Assembly: GCF_008727735.1 (NCBI RefSeq) | Contig: NZ_CP044227.1 | Span: 868,001 to 932,000 of the forward strand | Length of the DNA: 64,000 nucleotides | Reading direction: 5' to 3' | DNA from: Flintibacter sp. KGMB00164 | GTDB taxonomy: Bacteria > Bacillota > Clostridia > Oscillospirales > Oscillospiraceae | In this document: one piece after another, positions 26,613 to 35,099 of the stretch | How positions within the stretch are numbered: position 1 is the first letter of the stretch | How the letters are laid out: every line of letters begins with the position of its first letter | Notes under the pieces: model-generated | The model's database searches: none | What the model was told of the DNA's origin: nothing | What the model saw: only the letters and a program-made list of their open reading frames with translations | Program-made: the position numbers and the translations under genes

Positions 26613-28031
26613 TTATTTGGAAGCCTTTTTGCTCATGTGACAAATCTTTACCACCACGCCGGACAAGGCAAACAGGGCGATGGCGTTGGGGATGACCATG
26701 AGGTTGTTGAACATGTCGGTGAGTTCCCACACCAGGTCATTGGACATGAGGGTGCCCAGGAAGATAAACACCAGAGCGATGACGGAATAGACGGGAGCGG
26801 CCTTCTTGCCGAAGAGGTAGATGATGTTGATCTTGCCGAACATGTTCCAGCTCAGCACCGTGGAGAAGGCGAAGAAGAACAGACAAACGGCCACGAACAT
26901 GGCGCCGGCCTGGGTACCGAACACGGTACCAAAGGCGGTCTGGGCCAGGTTGGTCTTGTTGATGACCTGGGAAACCTCCTCGGTGTAGCCCTGGGCCAGA
27001 ATGCCGCCGGGGGTGTACAGAGTGGAGATGACCACCAGAGCATTGAGGGTCAGCACGATAAAGGTGTCGATGAACACGCTGACCATGGCTACCACGCCCT
27101 GGTCGTGGGGATCCTTCACGTTGGCCTGAGCGTGAGCGTGAGGGGTGGAACCCATGCCGGCCTCGTTGGAAAAGAGGCCGCGCTTGGCGCCCTGGCTGAT
27201 GGCTTCCTTCAGCGCGTAACCGAAGCCGCCGCCGATGATAGCCTGGGGCTCAAAGGCATACTGGAAGATCATAGCGAAGGTGGCGGGGATATACTGAATG
27301 CGGATGACCAGTACGGCCAGCGCGCCCAGCAGGAAGATAGCGGCCATGATAGGGACGATCTTCTCGGTGACAGCGGCCAGACGCTGCACGCCGCCCACAA
27401 AGATGAAGCCGCAGATGATAACCAGCACCACGCCCACGATCCAGGAGGGAACGCCGAAGGCGGTCTGGAAGGTGGAGCCGATGGAGTTGGACTGGACCAT
27501 ACAGCCCATAAAGCCCAGAGCCAGAATGATAGCTACTGCAAAGAAAGCGGCCAGGAACTTACCAAAAGCACCCTTAAAGGCAGTGGTGATATAGTAAACG
27601 GGGCCGCCGTGGAAGTCGCCGTTCTCATCGGTGATGCGGGTCTTGATGGCCAGAGTAGCCTCGGCGTAGATGGTGGCCATGCCGAAGAAGGCGATGATCC
27701 ACATCCAGAAGATGGCGCCGGGACCGCCGGCCAAAATGGCGCCGGAGCCGCCTACGATGTTGCCGGTGCCCACCTGGGCGGCGATAGCAGTGGCCAGAGC
27801 CTGGAAGGAACTCATACCCTGCTCCTGCCGTCCGCCGCGCAAAGACACATTTCCGAATACCTTCTTCATGCCCTCGCCGAAGCAGCGTACCTGAACAAAG
27901 CGGGTGCGGATGGAATAGAAAAGACCCACGCCGATGAGCAGGAAGACCAGAATATAGCTGGACAGGTAGGTGTTGATATTGACCACGATAGGATAAAGTG
28001 CGGCCTCCAAGGATTGCAGTGCTTCAGACAT
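26613..28031 (-). CDS. alanine/glycine:cation symporter (AGCS family)
   Basis: Na+- or H+-coupled uptake of glycine or alanine. 472 residues, about eleven membrane segments. Family marks: ALATAIAAQVGTGNIVGGSG (about 78-97), GGPGAIFWMW, KRGLFSNEAGMGSTPHAHA (about 300). ATG 28031 follows AGGGGGAG. The leader carries a tandem glycine riboswitch and an intrinsic terminator, which makes glycine the likely substrate or signal. Ends at a terminator at 26547-26585. Single-gene unit. Confidence 0.93.
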   Translation of the reverse strand: MSEALQSLEAALYPIVVNINTYLSSYILVFLLIGVGLFYSIRTRFVQVRCFGEGMKKVFGNVSLRGGRQEQGMSSFQALATAIAAQVGTGNIVGGSGAILAGGPGAIFWMWIIAFFGMATIYAEATLAIKTRITDENGDFHGGPVYYITTAFKGAFGKFLAAFFAVAIILALGFMGCMVQSNSIGSTFQTAFGVPSWIVGVVLVIICGFIFVGGVQRLAAVTEKIVPIMAAIFLLGALAVLVIRIQYIPATFAMIFQYAFEPQAIIGGGFGYALKEAISQGAKRGLFSNEAGMGSTPHAHAQANVKDPHDQGVVAMVSVFIDTFIVLTLNALVVISTLYTPGGILAQGYTEEVSQVINKTNLAQTAFGTVFGTQAGAMFVAVCLFFFAFSTVLSWNMFGKINIIYLFGKKAAPVYSVIALVFIFLGTLMSNDLVWELTDMFNNLMVIPNAIALFALSGVVVKICHMSKKASK

Positions 28032-28058
28032 CGTTTTCTCCCCCTAAAATATCCAGAA

Positions 28059-28087
28059 CAAAAAAGACCGTGGAAGCTTCCACGGTC
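28059..28087 (-). terminator. riboswitch expression-platform terminator
   Basis: Perfect 11-bp arms GACCGTGGAAG / CTTCCACGGTC (28066-28087), then a run of T on the minus strand (28059-28065), between the second glycine aptamer and the symporter gene. Confidence 0.85.
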
Positions 28088-28137
28088 TATGATGGGGCGA
28101 AAACAGACCCACGCCGAAAAAACGGCGGGGCGGTTTG

Positions 28138-28320
28138 TTCGTCTCTGTCCTTTTGCCTGAGAGATTGGCGGGGATCCCCGCTTTGCACCTTCGGCACTCG
28201 TGGTCGAGCTTCTCCAGAGTCACATCCACGCACAGTCCTCGTCCCAACAGGGACACCTGAGAGTGTTACTCCTTCGGCAGGCCGACGGCCATTTTCCTGG
28301 GCGCTTCGTTTGTCCTGTTC
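28138..28320 (-). promoter_or_regulatory. tandem glycine riboswitch
   Basis: Two glycine aptamers in series on the minus strand. Each shows CCGAAGG (complements at 28271-28277 and 28188-28194) and CTCTCAGG (28256-28263 and 28156-28163); the second ends in the typical AAAAGGACAGAG. The linker between them is short, as in cooperative tandem glycine riboswitches. An intrinsic terminator 50 nt further downstream and a glycine/alanine symporter gene complete the unit. Which state glycine favours cannot be read by eye; transporter genes can be turned off or on by this class. Confidence 0.93.
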
Positions 28321-28333
28321 AATTGTGAATCTA

Positions 28334-28362
28334 ACCATACCACAGGCACCACAAACTGTCAA
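28334..28362 (-). promoter_or_regulatory. promoter of the glycine riboswitch / symporter unit
   Basis: Minus strand -35 TTGACA (28357-28362), 17-bp spacer, extended -10 TGTGGTATGGT with core 28334-28339; predicted start near 28327, just before aptamer 1. Confidence 0.75.
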
Positions 28363-28478
28363 CCCCTGGCGTACATTTATGTGCATGTGGTGGATATTTG
28401 AGGGCGGGATAGAAAGAAATTGGAGATTCTGTGAGGGAAAGTTTACAATTTGCTCTTTTTTCCGCCGAAGGCTTGTGG

Positions 28479-28484
28479 TATACT
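28479..28484 (+). promoter_or_regulatory. secA promoter, extended -10
   Basis: TGGTATACT (core 28479-28484), with only a T-rich -35. It lies 75 nt upstream of the secA start. Confidence 0.5.
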
Positions 28485-28559
28485 GAGACGATAATATGCC
28501 CGGATGGCTTTCCCGGGCGGAGCGATTCTACGAGTAACAACAACGAGGTGTGATCGAAT

Positions 28560-31316
28560 ATGAGTTTCCTGAAGAAAATTTTCGGCACCAGTTCTCAGCG
28601 GGAGGTCAAGGCGATTATGCCGCTGGTGGAGAAGATCGAGGCCCTGGAGGATGAGTACAAAGCGCTCAGCGACCAGCAGCTCCAGGCCAAGACCCCGGAG
28701 TTCCAGCAGCGTCTGAAGGACGGCGAGACCCTGGACGATATCCTGCCTGAGGCCTTTGCTGCCTGCCGTGAGGCCGCCTGGCGTGTGCTGGGCATGCGTC
28801 CCTACCGGGTACAGCTCATCGGTGGTATCATCCTGCACCAGGGCCGTATCGCTGAGATGAAGACCGGTGAAGGTAAGACCCTGGTGGCTACCCTGCCTGC
28901 CTACCTCAACGCACTGGCCGGCAAGGGCGTGCACATTGTCACCGTCAACGATTACCTGGCCAAGCGCGACAGCGAGTGGATGGGTAAGGTCTACCGCTTC
29001 ATGGGTCTGACCGTGGGTCTGGTCATCCACGGAGTCATGGGCCAGGATAAGAAGGCGGCCTACGACGCCGACATCACCTACGGTACCAACAACGAGTTCG
29101 GCTTTGACTATCTGCGTGATAACATGGCCATCTACTCCCAGGAGCTGGTACAGCGTGGCCACTACTTTGCCATCGTGGACGAGGTGGACTCCATCCTCAT
29201 CGACGAGGCCCGTACTCCTCTGATCATTTCCGGCCAGGGCGAAAAGTCCACCCAGCTCTACACCGTGGTGGACCAGTTTGTCTCCAAGCTCACCTGCCAG
29301 CGCATTGCCAAGGTGGATGACAAGGAGGAAGAGGACGTCAATATCGATGCGGACTATATCGTGGACGAGAAGGCCCGCACCGCTACCCTTACCGCCCGGG
29401 GCATCAAGAAGGCCGAGGAAGCCTTCAACATTGAGAACCTGGCCGACCCCGAGAATACCACCCTGTCCCACCACATCAACCAGGCCATCAAGGCCCGGGG
29501 CGTGATGAAGCGGGACATCGACTACGTGGTGAAGGACGGACAGGTCATCATCGTGGACGAGTTCACCGGCCGTCTGATGTTCGGCCGTCGGTATAACGAG
29601 GGCCTGCACCAGGCCATCGAGGCCAAGGAGCACGTGGAAGTGGCCAACGAGTCCAAGACCCTGGCCACCATCACCTTCCAGAACTACTTCCGTCTCTACG
29701 ACAAGCTCTCCGGTATGACCGGTACCGCTATGACCGAGGAGGAAGAGTTCGGCACCATCTATGAGCTGGACATCGTGGAGATCCCCACCAACAAGCCCGT
29801 GCAGCGTGTGGACCACCACGACGTGGTGTACAAGACCGAGGCCGGTAAGCTGCGTGCGGTGGTCAGCCAGATCGAGGAGTGCCATGAGAAGGGCCAGCCT
29901 GTTCTGGTAGGTACCGTGTCCATTGAGAAGTCGGAGGAGCTGTCCGACATGCTCAAGCGCCGCGGCATCAAGCACAACGTCCTGAACGCCAAGAACCACG
30001 AGAAGGAAGCTGAGATCGTGGCCCAGGCCGGTAAGCTGGGCGCGGTCACCGTGGCCACCAACATGGCCGGCCGTGGTACCGATATCATGCTGGGCGGTAA
30101 CGCCGAGTATCTGGCCAAGGCCGACCTGCGTAAGGCGGGTATGTCCGACGAGCTCATCGCCGAGGCCACCGGCTACGCCGAGACCGACAACCAGGAGATC
30201 CTGGATGCCCGGAAGATGTTTGCCGACGCCGAGGCCAAGTATAAGGACGAGATCAAGGAAGAGGCGGAGAAGGTACGTGAGGTGGGCGGCCTGTTTATCC
30301 TGGGCACCGAGCGCCACGAGTCCCGCCGTATCGATAACCAGCTGCGCGGCCGTGCCGGCCGTCAGGGCGACCCCGGCGAGAGCCGCTTCTACCTGTCCCT
30401 GGAGGACGACATCATGCGTCTGTTCGGCTCTGAGCGGGTCATGGGCATGATGGAGAAGCTGGGCGTAGACGAGGATACCCCCATTGAGCAGAAGATGCTC
30501 AGCAACGCCATTGAGAACGCCCAGAAGCAGGTGGAGTCCCGTAACTTCCAGACCCGTAAGAACGTGCTGCAGTACGACGACGTCATGAACACCCAGCGTG
30601 AGGTCATCTACAAGCAGCGCCGCCAGGTGCTGGATGGTGAGGACCTGCAGGGTTCCATCCAGAATATGATCCACACCATGGTGGAGAACGCCATCCAGGG
30701 CCATATGGGCGAGCAGAAGCACATGGATGCTGAGTCCTTCCGGGAGGCTACCGCTCTGTTCCACACCATGTTCCTCCAGCCCGGTGAGCTTGCTCTTACC
30801 GATGAGGAGCTGCAGAAGTACAACGAGCAGCAGCTGGTGGAGCTGGTGGAGAACCGTGCCAAGGAGGTCTATGCCGCCAAGGAGCAGGAGATCGGCTCTC
30901 CCCTCATGCGGGAGCTGGAGCGGGTGCTCATGCTGCGGGTGGTTGATGAGTACTGGATGGATCAGATCGATTCCATGAACGACCTCAAGCAGGGCATCGG
31001 ACTGCGGGCCTACGCCCAGACCGATCCCGTGGTGGCCTACAAGAAGGAAGGCTACGAGATGTTCGAGCAGATGGTGGCCGCCATTCAGGAGGAGACCCTG
31101 CGCCGTCTGTTCCTGGTGCGTCTGCGCAAGAACGAGGAGGTCAAGCGTGAGCGCGTGGCCAAGATCACCGGCGAGTCCGGCGCCAGCGACGGCACCGTCC
31201 GCAAGCAGCCTCAGCGCAAGGCCATCAAGATCGGCCGCAACGATCCCTGTCCCTGCGGTTCCGGCCTGAAGTGGAAGAAGTGCACCTGCACCCAGTTCCA
31301 CCCGGAGCAGAAGTAA
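28560..31316 (+). CDS. secA: preprotein translocase ATPase SecA
   Basis: Motor that drives secretory proteins through SecYEG. 918 residues: Walker A MKTGEGKT (about 101-108), [14 protein letters not shown], Walker B region [16 protein letters not shown], preprotein-binding domain, second ATPase domain with [14 protein letters not shown] and [13 protein letters not shown], helical scaffold, and a C-terminal zinc/SecB-type tail [17 protein letters not shown] at 28560 follows a weak site (CGAGGTG). Single-gene unit, terminated at 31342-31382. Codon use is strongly biased to C-ending codons, as expected for high expression. Confidence 0.98.
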   Translation: MSFLKKIFGTSSQREVKAIMPLVEKIEALEDEYKALSDQQLQAKTPEFQQRLKDGETLDDILPEAFAACREAAWRVLGMRPYRVQLIGGIILHQGRIAEMKTGEGKTLVATLPAYLNALAGKGVHIVTVNDYLAKRDSEWMGKVYRFMGLTVGLVIHGVMGQDKKAAYDADITYGTNNEFGFDYLRDNMAIYSQELVQRGHYFAIVDEVDSILIDEARTPLIISGQGEKSTQLYTVVDQFVSKLTCQRIAKVDDKEEEDVNIDADYIVDEKARTATLTARGIKKAEEAFNIENLADPENTTLSHHINQAIKARGVMKRDIDYVVKDGQVIIVDEFTGRLMFGRRYNEGLHQAIEAKEHVEVANESKTLATITFQNYFRLYDKLSGMTGTAMTEEEEFGTIYELDIVEIPTNKPVQRVDHHDVVYKTEAGKLRAVVSQIEECHEKGQPVLVGTVSIEKSEELSDMLKRRGIKHNVLNAKNHEKEAEIVAQAGKLGAVTVATNMAGRGTDIMLGGNAEYLAKADLRKAGMSDELIAEATGYAETDNQEILDARKMFADAEAKYKDEIKEEAEKVREVGGLFILGTERHESRRIDNQLRGRAGRQGDPGESRFYLSLEDDIMRLFGSERVMGMMEKLGVDEDTPIEQKMLSNAIENAQKQVESRNFQTRKNVLQYDDVMNTQREVIYKQRRQVLDGEDLQGSIQNMIHTMVENAIQGHMGEQKHMDAESFREATALFHTMFLQPGELALTDEELQKYNEQQLVELVENRAKEVYAAKEQEIGSPLMRELERVLMLRVVDEYWMDQIDSMNDLKQGIGLRAYAQTDPVVAYKKEGYEMFEQMVAAIQEETLRRLFLVRLRKNEEVKRERVAKITGESGASDGTVRKQPQRKAIKIGRNDPCPCGSGLKWKKCTCTQFHPEQK

Positions 31317-31341
31317 GAACCTGAAAATTAAAAAATATTTT

Positions 31342-31382
31342 GCGGCGAGAGGAAACCTTTTCTCCTCTCGCCGCGTCTTTTT
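31342..31382 (+). terminator. secA terminator
   Basis: 12-bp stem GCGGCGAGAGGA / TCCTCTCGCCGC (31342-31353 with 31363-31374) followed by GTCTTTTT. Confidence 0.9.
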
Positions 31383-31458
31383 ATAATGTGAGATCGAAAT
31401 CTCCAGAAAGAAGGGGAAAGGAGAAAATTTTTGTAATAAAATTGTGACTTGTTATTTT

Positions 31459-31484
31459 CCTGAAACATGGTATTCTGTTTCAGG
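31459..31484. promoter_or_regulatory. inverted repeat around the -10 of the ThrE-type operon
   Basis: CCTGAAAC / GTTTCAGG with a 10-bp centre that contains an extended -10 (TGGTATTCT, core 31471-31476). The right arm abuts the GGGAGG ribosome site. Candidate operator, or a hairpin affecting translation of the next gene. Confidence 0.45.
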
Positions 31485-31496
31485 GAGGCGGATGGA

Positions 31497-32249
31497 ATGG
31501 AGTATGACGACCTGCTGAATATGGGAACGGAATTGGGCTATCAGCTGATGTTCAGCGGTGCGGAAATCTACCGTGTGGAAGAGTCGGTATACCGTCTGCT
31601 TACTGCCTATGGGCTGCAGCCCCAGGTGTTTGCCATTCCAAATTGCCTGATCGTAAGTTTAAATACCCCTCAAGGCCATCCCATCACCCGGATGCGCCGG
31701 ATTCCCTCCCATGGAACCGACATTGAGCTGTTGGAGCGGTGCAATGATCTGTGCCGCCGTCTGTGCCGGGAAGTTCCCCCGGTAAAGCAGGCCAAGGAGC
31801 TGGTGGACGGTCTGAGCCAAAATAAGAGGCAATATTCCACCCCAGTACTTCTGCTTGGCTATGTGGTGGCCGCCGGATTTTTTGCTGCCTTCTTCAACGG
31901 CGGCGTTTTGGATGCGGTCAGCGCAGGAATTTGCGGCCTTGGTGTTGGATTCTGGATGCTGTATCTGGGAGGAAAGATGGGCTTTAACGGCTTTTTCCAG
32001 ACCCTCATCGGCGCAGCCATTGCGTCACTGTTGGCGCTGCTGCTTACCAGGATCGGCGTGGGAGAGAATGTGGACGCCATTACCATTGGAACATTGATGG
32101 TACTGGTGCCCGGTATGGCGCTGACCAATGCCATGCGGGAGATCATGGCCGGAGATATTATTTCCGGCGTGAACCGTACGGCAGAGGCCATCCTGACTGC
32201 TGCGGCCATCTCTCTGGGCGTGGTGATCTCTCTGGCGATTGGAATGTGA
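31497..32249 (+). CDS. threonine/serine exporter, ThrE N-terminal half
   Basis: Membrane protein of the ThrE/YjjP (DUF1212) family, amino-acid export. 250 residues from ATG 31497 behind GGGAGG. The cytosolic head carries ELGYQLMFSGAEIYRVEESV and RRIPSHGTDIELLE, then five membrane segments (VLLLGYVVAAGFFAAFF onward). VPGMALTNAMREIMAGD is typical. The other half is the next gene: in Corynebacterium ThrE they are fused, in E. coli they are YjjP and YjjB. The gap to that gene is ten bases. Confidence 0.85.
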   Translation: MEYDDLLNMGTELGYQLMFSGAEIYRVEESVYRLLTAYGLQPQVFAIPNCLIVSLNTPQGHPITRMRRIPSHGTDIELLERCNDLCRRLCREVPPVKQAKELVDGLSQNKRQYSTPVLLLGYVVAAGFFAAFFNGGVLDAVSAGICGLGVGFWMLYLGGKMGFNGFFQTLIGAAIASLLALLLTRIGVGENVDAITIGTLMVLVPGMALTNAMREIMAGDIISGVNRTAEAILTAAAISLGVVISLAIGM

Positions 32250-32259
32250 GGGGGATGCC

Positions 32260-32721
32260 ATGGAAGTGATACAAGAACTGCTTTTACCCTGCCTGTGGGG
32301 TATGATAGCCTGTGTAGGCTTTGGATTGGTGTTCAATATCCAGGGCGGGGGCATTTTAATCTGTGGTTTGGGCGGAGCGCTGGGCTGGTTTGTCTATCTG
32401 ATTGCTCAGCGCCTGCTGGGAGGCGATATTTTACCGGCCTTTCTGGCTGCGGTGTGCATTGCCATCTACTCGGAACTGATGGCCCGGGTGCGCCGTTGTC
32501 CGGTAACCGGGTATCTCCAGGTGGCGCTTTTGCCACTGGTACCCGGAGCGGGCATCTATAACGCCATGCGCTACTGTGTGGCTGGAGAGACCGATCAATT
32601 TATTTCCACGATGCTGCATACCTTTGGGATGGCAGCATCTCTGGCTGTGGGAGCTATGCTTGCTTCCACGGTACTGCGAACTTTACTGCCGCGATTGAGC
32701 AGAGAAAAGAAGAAACATTAA
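32260..32721 (+). CDS. threonine/serine exporter, ThrE C-terminal half (YjjB-like)
   Basis: Small (153 aa) membrane protein with four to five segments, of the YjjB/DUF3815 type, partner of the preceding YjjP-like subunit. It shows FGLVFNIQGG, the cytosolic ARVRRCPVTGYLQVALLPLV stretch and PGAGIYNAMRYCVAG, which mirrors VPGMALTNAMREIMAG of the partner. ATG at 32260 follows GAGGGGG. The longer frame from TTG 32239 overlaps the previous gene and is not preferred. Operon with the following lipoprotein genes is possible (15-base gap). Confidence 0.83.
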   Translation: MEVIQELLLPCLWGMIACVGFGLVFNIQGGGILICGLGGALGWFVYLIAQRLLGGDILPAFLAAVCIAIYSELMARVRRCPVTGYLQVALLPLVPGAGIYNAMRYCVAGETDQFISTMLHTFGMAASLAVGAMLASTVLRTLLPRLSREKKKH

Positions 32722-32736
32722 AAAGAGGGCTTAACT

Positions 32737-33621
32737 ATGCATTTTTTCTATGATAACCGCCGGCTGCTGGCCGGTGTTCTCCTGAGCGCTGCACTGCTTT
32801 CCGGATGCGCTCCCAAAAATAATTCCCAGGGCTCTGACCAGTCGTCGGCAGACGTGTCCACCTCAGAAAATAACCCTGGCGGCGATGTGAGCCAGCCTGA
32901 CGGCTCCAGCGTGACCGCCAATGGTTCTGCCTCTCTGCCGGAGGACGGCAGCCAGCAGGCCGCATACGACTTTTCCAAACCCTGTCCGGAGAGCCCGGCG
33001 GTGGACAACAGCTACTTTGCCGACGCTGCCTTTATTGGCGACTCCCGTACCGAGGGCCTGATGCTGTACAGCGGCATTGGAGAGGTGGATAAGTACACCT
33101 CCATCGGCATCTCCATCTTCAAGCTGGAGAGCAAGAAGGCCATCACCATTGACGGAGTGGATTACACTCTGGTGGAGGCGCTGGCCCAGAAGCAGTACAA
33201 CAAGGTCTATATCTGCCTGGGAGTCAATGAACTGGGCTATTTCAACGACCAGGGCTTCTATGACTCCTATTGCCAGGTGATTGATGATATCAAGGCCAGT
33301 CAGCCCAATGCGGTCATCTACATCCAGAACCTCATCCCCCTCAACGAGGACACCATTGCTGCCCGGGGCGGATCGGAATATTTGACCAATGAGCACCTGC
33401 GGGTTTATAATGAACTGACCCAGAAGGTGGCCCAGGAGAAGCAGGTCGTCTATCTGGATCTGTACTCGGCCTTTGTGGGCGAGGATGGACAGCTGCCTGC
33501 AGATGCCAGCACCGACGGCGTCCATCTCAGCGGCGCGTACTATAAGGCCTGGCTGGAGTACTTAAAGACACATACGGTCTCTTATGAGACTCTGTACCCA
33601 GAAGGAGGAGCAGCGGAATGA
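32737..33621 (+). CDS. SGNH/GDSL-type hydrolase lipoprotein
   Basis: Membrane-anchored extracytoplasmic esterase or acyltransferase. 294 residues: signal peptide with lipobox LLSGC (Cys24), a Ser/Gln/Asn-rich linker (about 25-80), then an SGNH domain with FIGDSRTEG (Ser103 as nucleophile), VNELGYF for the Asn block, and the DGVHLS end block (Asp260, His263). The next gene overlaps by four bases. Together with the MBOAT/DHHW pair at 38-41 kb this points to removal or transfer of acyl groups on a surface polymer; that link is inference. Confidence 0.85.
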   Translation: MHFFYDNRRLLAGVLLSAALLSGCAPKNNSQGSDQSSADVSTSENNPGGDVSQPDGSSVTANGSASLPEDGSQQAAYDFSKPCPESPAVDNSYFADAAFIGDSRTEGLMLYSGIGEVDKYTSIGISIFKLESKKAITIDGVDYTLVEALAQKQYNKVYICLGVNELGYFNDQGFYDSYCQVIDDIKASQPNAVIYIQNLIPLNEDTIAARGGSEYLTNEHLRVYNELTQKVAQEKQVVYLDLYSAFVGEDGQLPADASTDGVHLSGAYYKAWLEYLKTHTVSYETLYPEGGAAE

Positions 33622-34085
33622 AAAAGATCTTGGGCGTGGTAATTGCCTTGGTATGTCTTATGTCTTTGATATCCTGCGGCGGGAAGCAGACCACAGCCGC
33701 TTACACCAAGGAGCAGGCCCAGAAGCTTTTGGATGGATCTGTATTCAGTGAGCAGTTGGAGGACCTGGACATGGACACGGCCTGGTCCCTGTACCAGCTG
33801 GAGGGAGCCGGGGTGAGCCGGGATCAGCTCACCGACGGAGTGGTACACCGCTCCTCCGGCGGTACCTGTGAGGAGCTGGCCCTGCTGATTTTCCAGGACG
33901 AGGAGTCCGCTAAGAACGCCAAGACTGCGATGGAGAGCTATCTCCAGAGTGAGATCGAGGAGAACAAGAACTACCGTCCCGCAGAGATTCCCAAGCTGGA
34001 GGATGCCTTCCTGCAGCAGGCGGGCAACACGGTGCTGATGGTGGTATCCACCGATACCCAAGCTGTCAAAGACCTTTTGGGTTGA
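33618..34085 (+). CDS. DUF4358 lipoprotein
   Basis: 155-residue lipoprotein with an SLISCG lipobox (Cys20) and a small alpha/beta domain with the conserved DGVVHRSSGGTCEELALLIF segment. The fold belongs to DUF4358, a Firmicutes lipoprotein family of unknown function that I recall beside SGNH hydrolase genes. Its start overlaps the stop of the hydrolase gene by four bases (ATGA), so the two are translated together and probably act on the same surface substrate. Terminated at 34098-34132. Confidence 0.8.
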   Translation: MKKILGVVIALVCLMSLISCGGKQTTAAYTKEQAQKLLDGSVFSEQLEDLDMDTAWSLYQLEGAGVSRDQLTDGVVHRSSGGTCEELALLIFQDEESAKNAKTAMESYLQSEIEENKNYRPAEIPKLEDAFLQQAGNTVLMVVSTDTQAVKDLLG

Positions 34086-34097
34086 TTATGAACAAGA

Positions 34098-34132
34098 ACA
34101 GAGGAGGCCGCATATGCGGCCTCCTCTGTTTT
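34098..34132 (+). terminator. terminator of the SGNH/DUF4358 unit
   Basis: ACAGAGGAGGCCGC / GCGGCCTCCTCTGT with a 4-nt loop, followed by TTTCTT. Confidence 0.88.
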
Positions 34133-34183
34133 CTTATCAGGAAATCTTTTGATGCCCTATATGAGGATGACAGGATTTACAGC

Positions 34184-34212
34184 TTGATGGAAAATAGAAA
34201 ATCCGGTACAAT
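34184..34212 (+). promoter_or_regulatory. promoter of the cell-wall hydrolase gene
   Basis: -35 TTGATG (34184-34189), 17-bp spacer, -10 TACAAT (34207-34212), 37 nt before the ATG. Confidence 0.7.
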
Positions 34213-34248
34213 TTCAGAGTAAAACCCGCTAAAAAGGAGCAAAATATC

Positions 34249-35052
34249 ATGAAATTGAACTGGAAGCGAGGCGCGGCCGGAATTCTGGCCGCCCTTGCTC
34301 TGATACCCGGAGCTCAGGCCGCCGGGGGAAATGTAAAGCTCAACGGTACCACGCTGAGCCAGCAAGAGGCCTGGATTGAACATGGAACCAGCTATATCAC
34401 CTTGGCCGCCTTTGCCCGGGAGACGGGCCGTACCCTGAGCTGGGATGGCAAGCAAGCCATCTTGGAGGGGAATGGACTGGAATTGACAGCGGCTCCTGGG
34501 GCCATCTACATCCTCTCCAACGACCGTGGTCTGTATGTGGCTGAGGGAGTGCGGGTGGTGGACGGACGCACCGTCTTTTCCCTGCGCCTGCTCTCCCAGG
34601 TAACAGGGGGAAAGCTGAACTGGGACGCTGCCAGCAGCACTGCCCATCTGGATACCCGTGGGACGGTCCCTGCCCAGGCCGACTATGACGAGGAGGACCT
34701 GTATTGGATGTCCCGCATCATCTCGGCAGAGAGCCGGGGAGAGCCTCTGCTGGGGCAGATCGCCGTGGGCAATGTGGTACTTAATCGAGTGGCAGATAAA
34801 CAGTTTCCCAACACGGTCAAAGAGGTTATCTTTGATGATAAATATGCCATTCAGTTTGAGCCGGTAGAAAACGGTACGGTCTATAATGAGCCCACCGACT
34901 CGGCGGTTCTGGCGGCCAAAATCAGCCTGGAGGGGGCAGACGTTATTGGTTCGGCGTTGTATTTCTATGCTCCGGCCCTTTCTCCGGTAAACTGGATCAA
35001 CCAGAACCGCCCCTTTTATATGACCATCGGCTGCCACGATTTCCACCTGTAA
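34249..35052 (+). CDS. SleB-like cell wall hydrolase with copper amine oxidase N-like domain
   Basis: Secreted wall hydrolase. 267 residues: signal peptide (1-25, ending GAQAAGG), a copper-amine-oxidase-N-like wall-binding domain (about 28-135; VKLNGTTLS, ITLAAFARETGRTLSWDG), and the Hydrolase_2 domain of SleB/CwlJ lytic transglycosylases (about 150-267) with the catalytic Glu in ISAESRGEPLLGQIAVG and VVLNRV. Such two-domain proteins occur in spore-forming Clostridia in cortex lysis and in vegetative wall turnover; which applies here is unknown. ATG 34249 follows AAAAGGAG. Single-gene unit between a clear promoter and terminator. Confidence 0.88.
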   Translation: MKLNWKRGAAGILAALALIPGAQAAGGNVKLNGTTLSQQEAWIEHGTSYITLAAFARETGRTLSWDGKQAILEGNGLELTAAPGAIYILSNDRGLYVAEGVRVVDGRTVFSLRLLSQVTGGKLNWDAASSTAHLDTRGTVPAQADYDEEDLYWMSRIISAESRGEPLLGQIAVGNVVLNRVADKQFPNTVKEVIFDDKYAIQFEPVENGTVYNEPTDSAVLAAKISLEGADVIGSALYFYAPALSPVNWINQNRPFYMTIGCHDFHL

Positions 35053-35056
35053 CAGC

Positions 35057-35093
35057 AAAACGCGGTGCATACCTGTGGTATGCACCGCGTTTG
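35057..35093. terminator. bidirectional terminator between the cell-wall hydrolase and obgE
   Basis: AAACGCGGTGCATACC / GGTATGCACCGCGTTT with a 3-nt loop, between convergent genes. Confidence 0.85.
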
Positions 35094-35099
35094 AGCTTA

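Noticed and set aside
28443-31301. 952-codon open frame opposite secA
   Set aside because: Codon-bias shadow; composition H/V/L/G-rich without domain content, and it would overlap the secA promoter.
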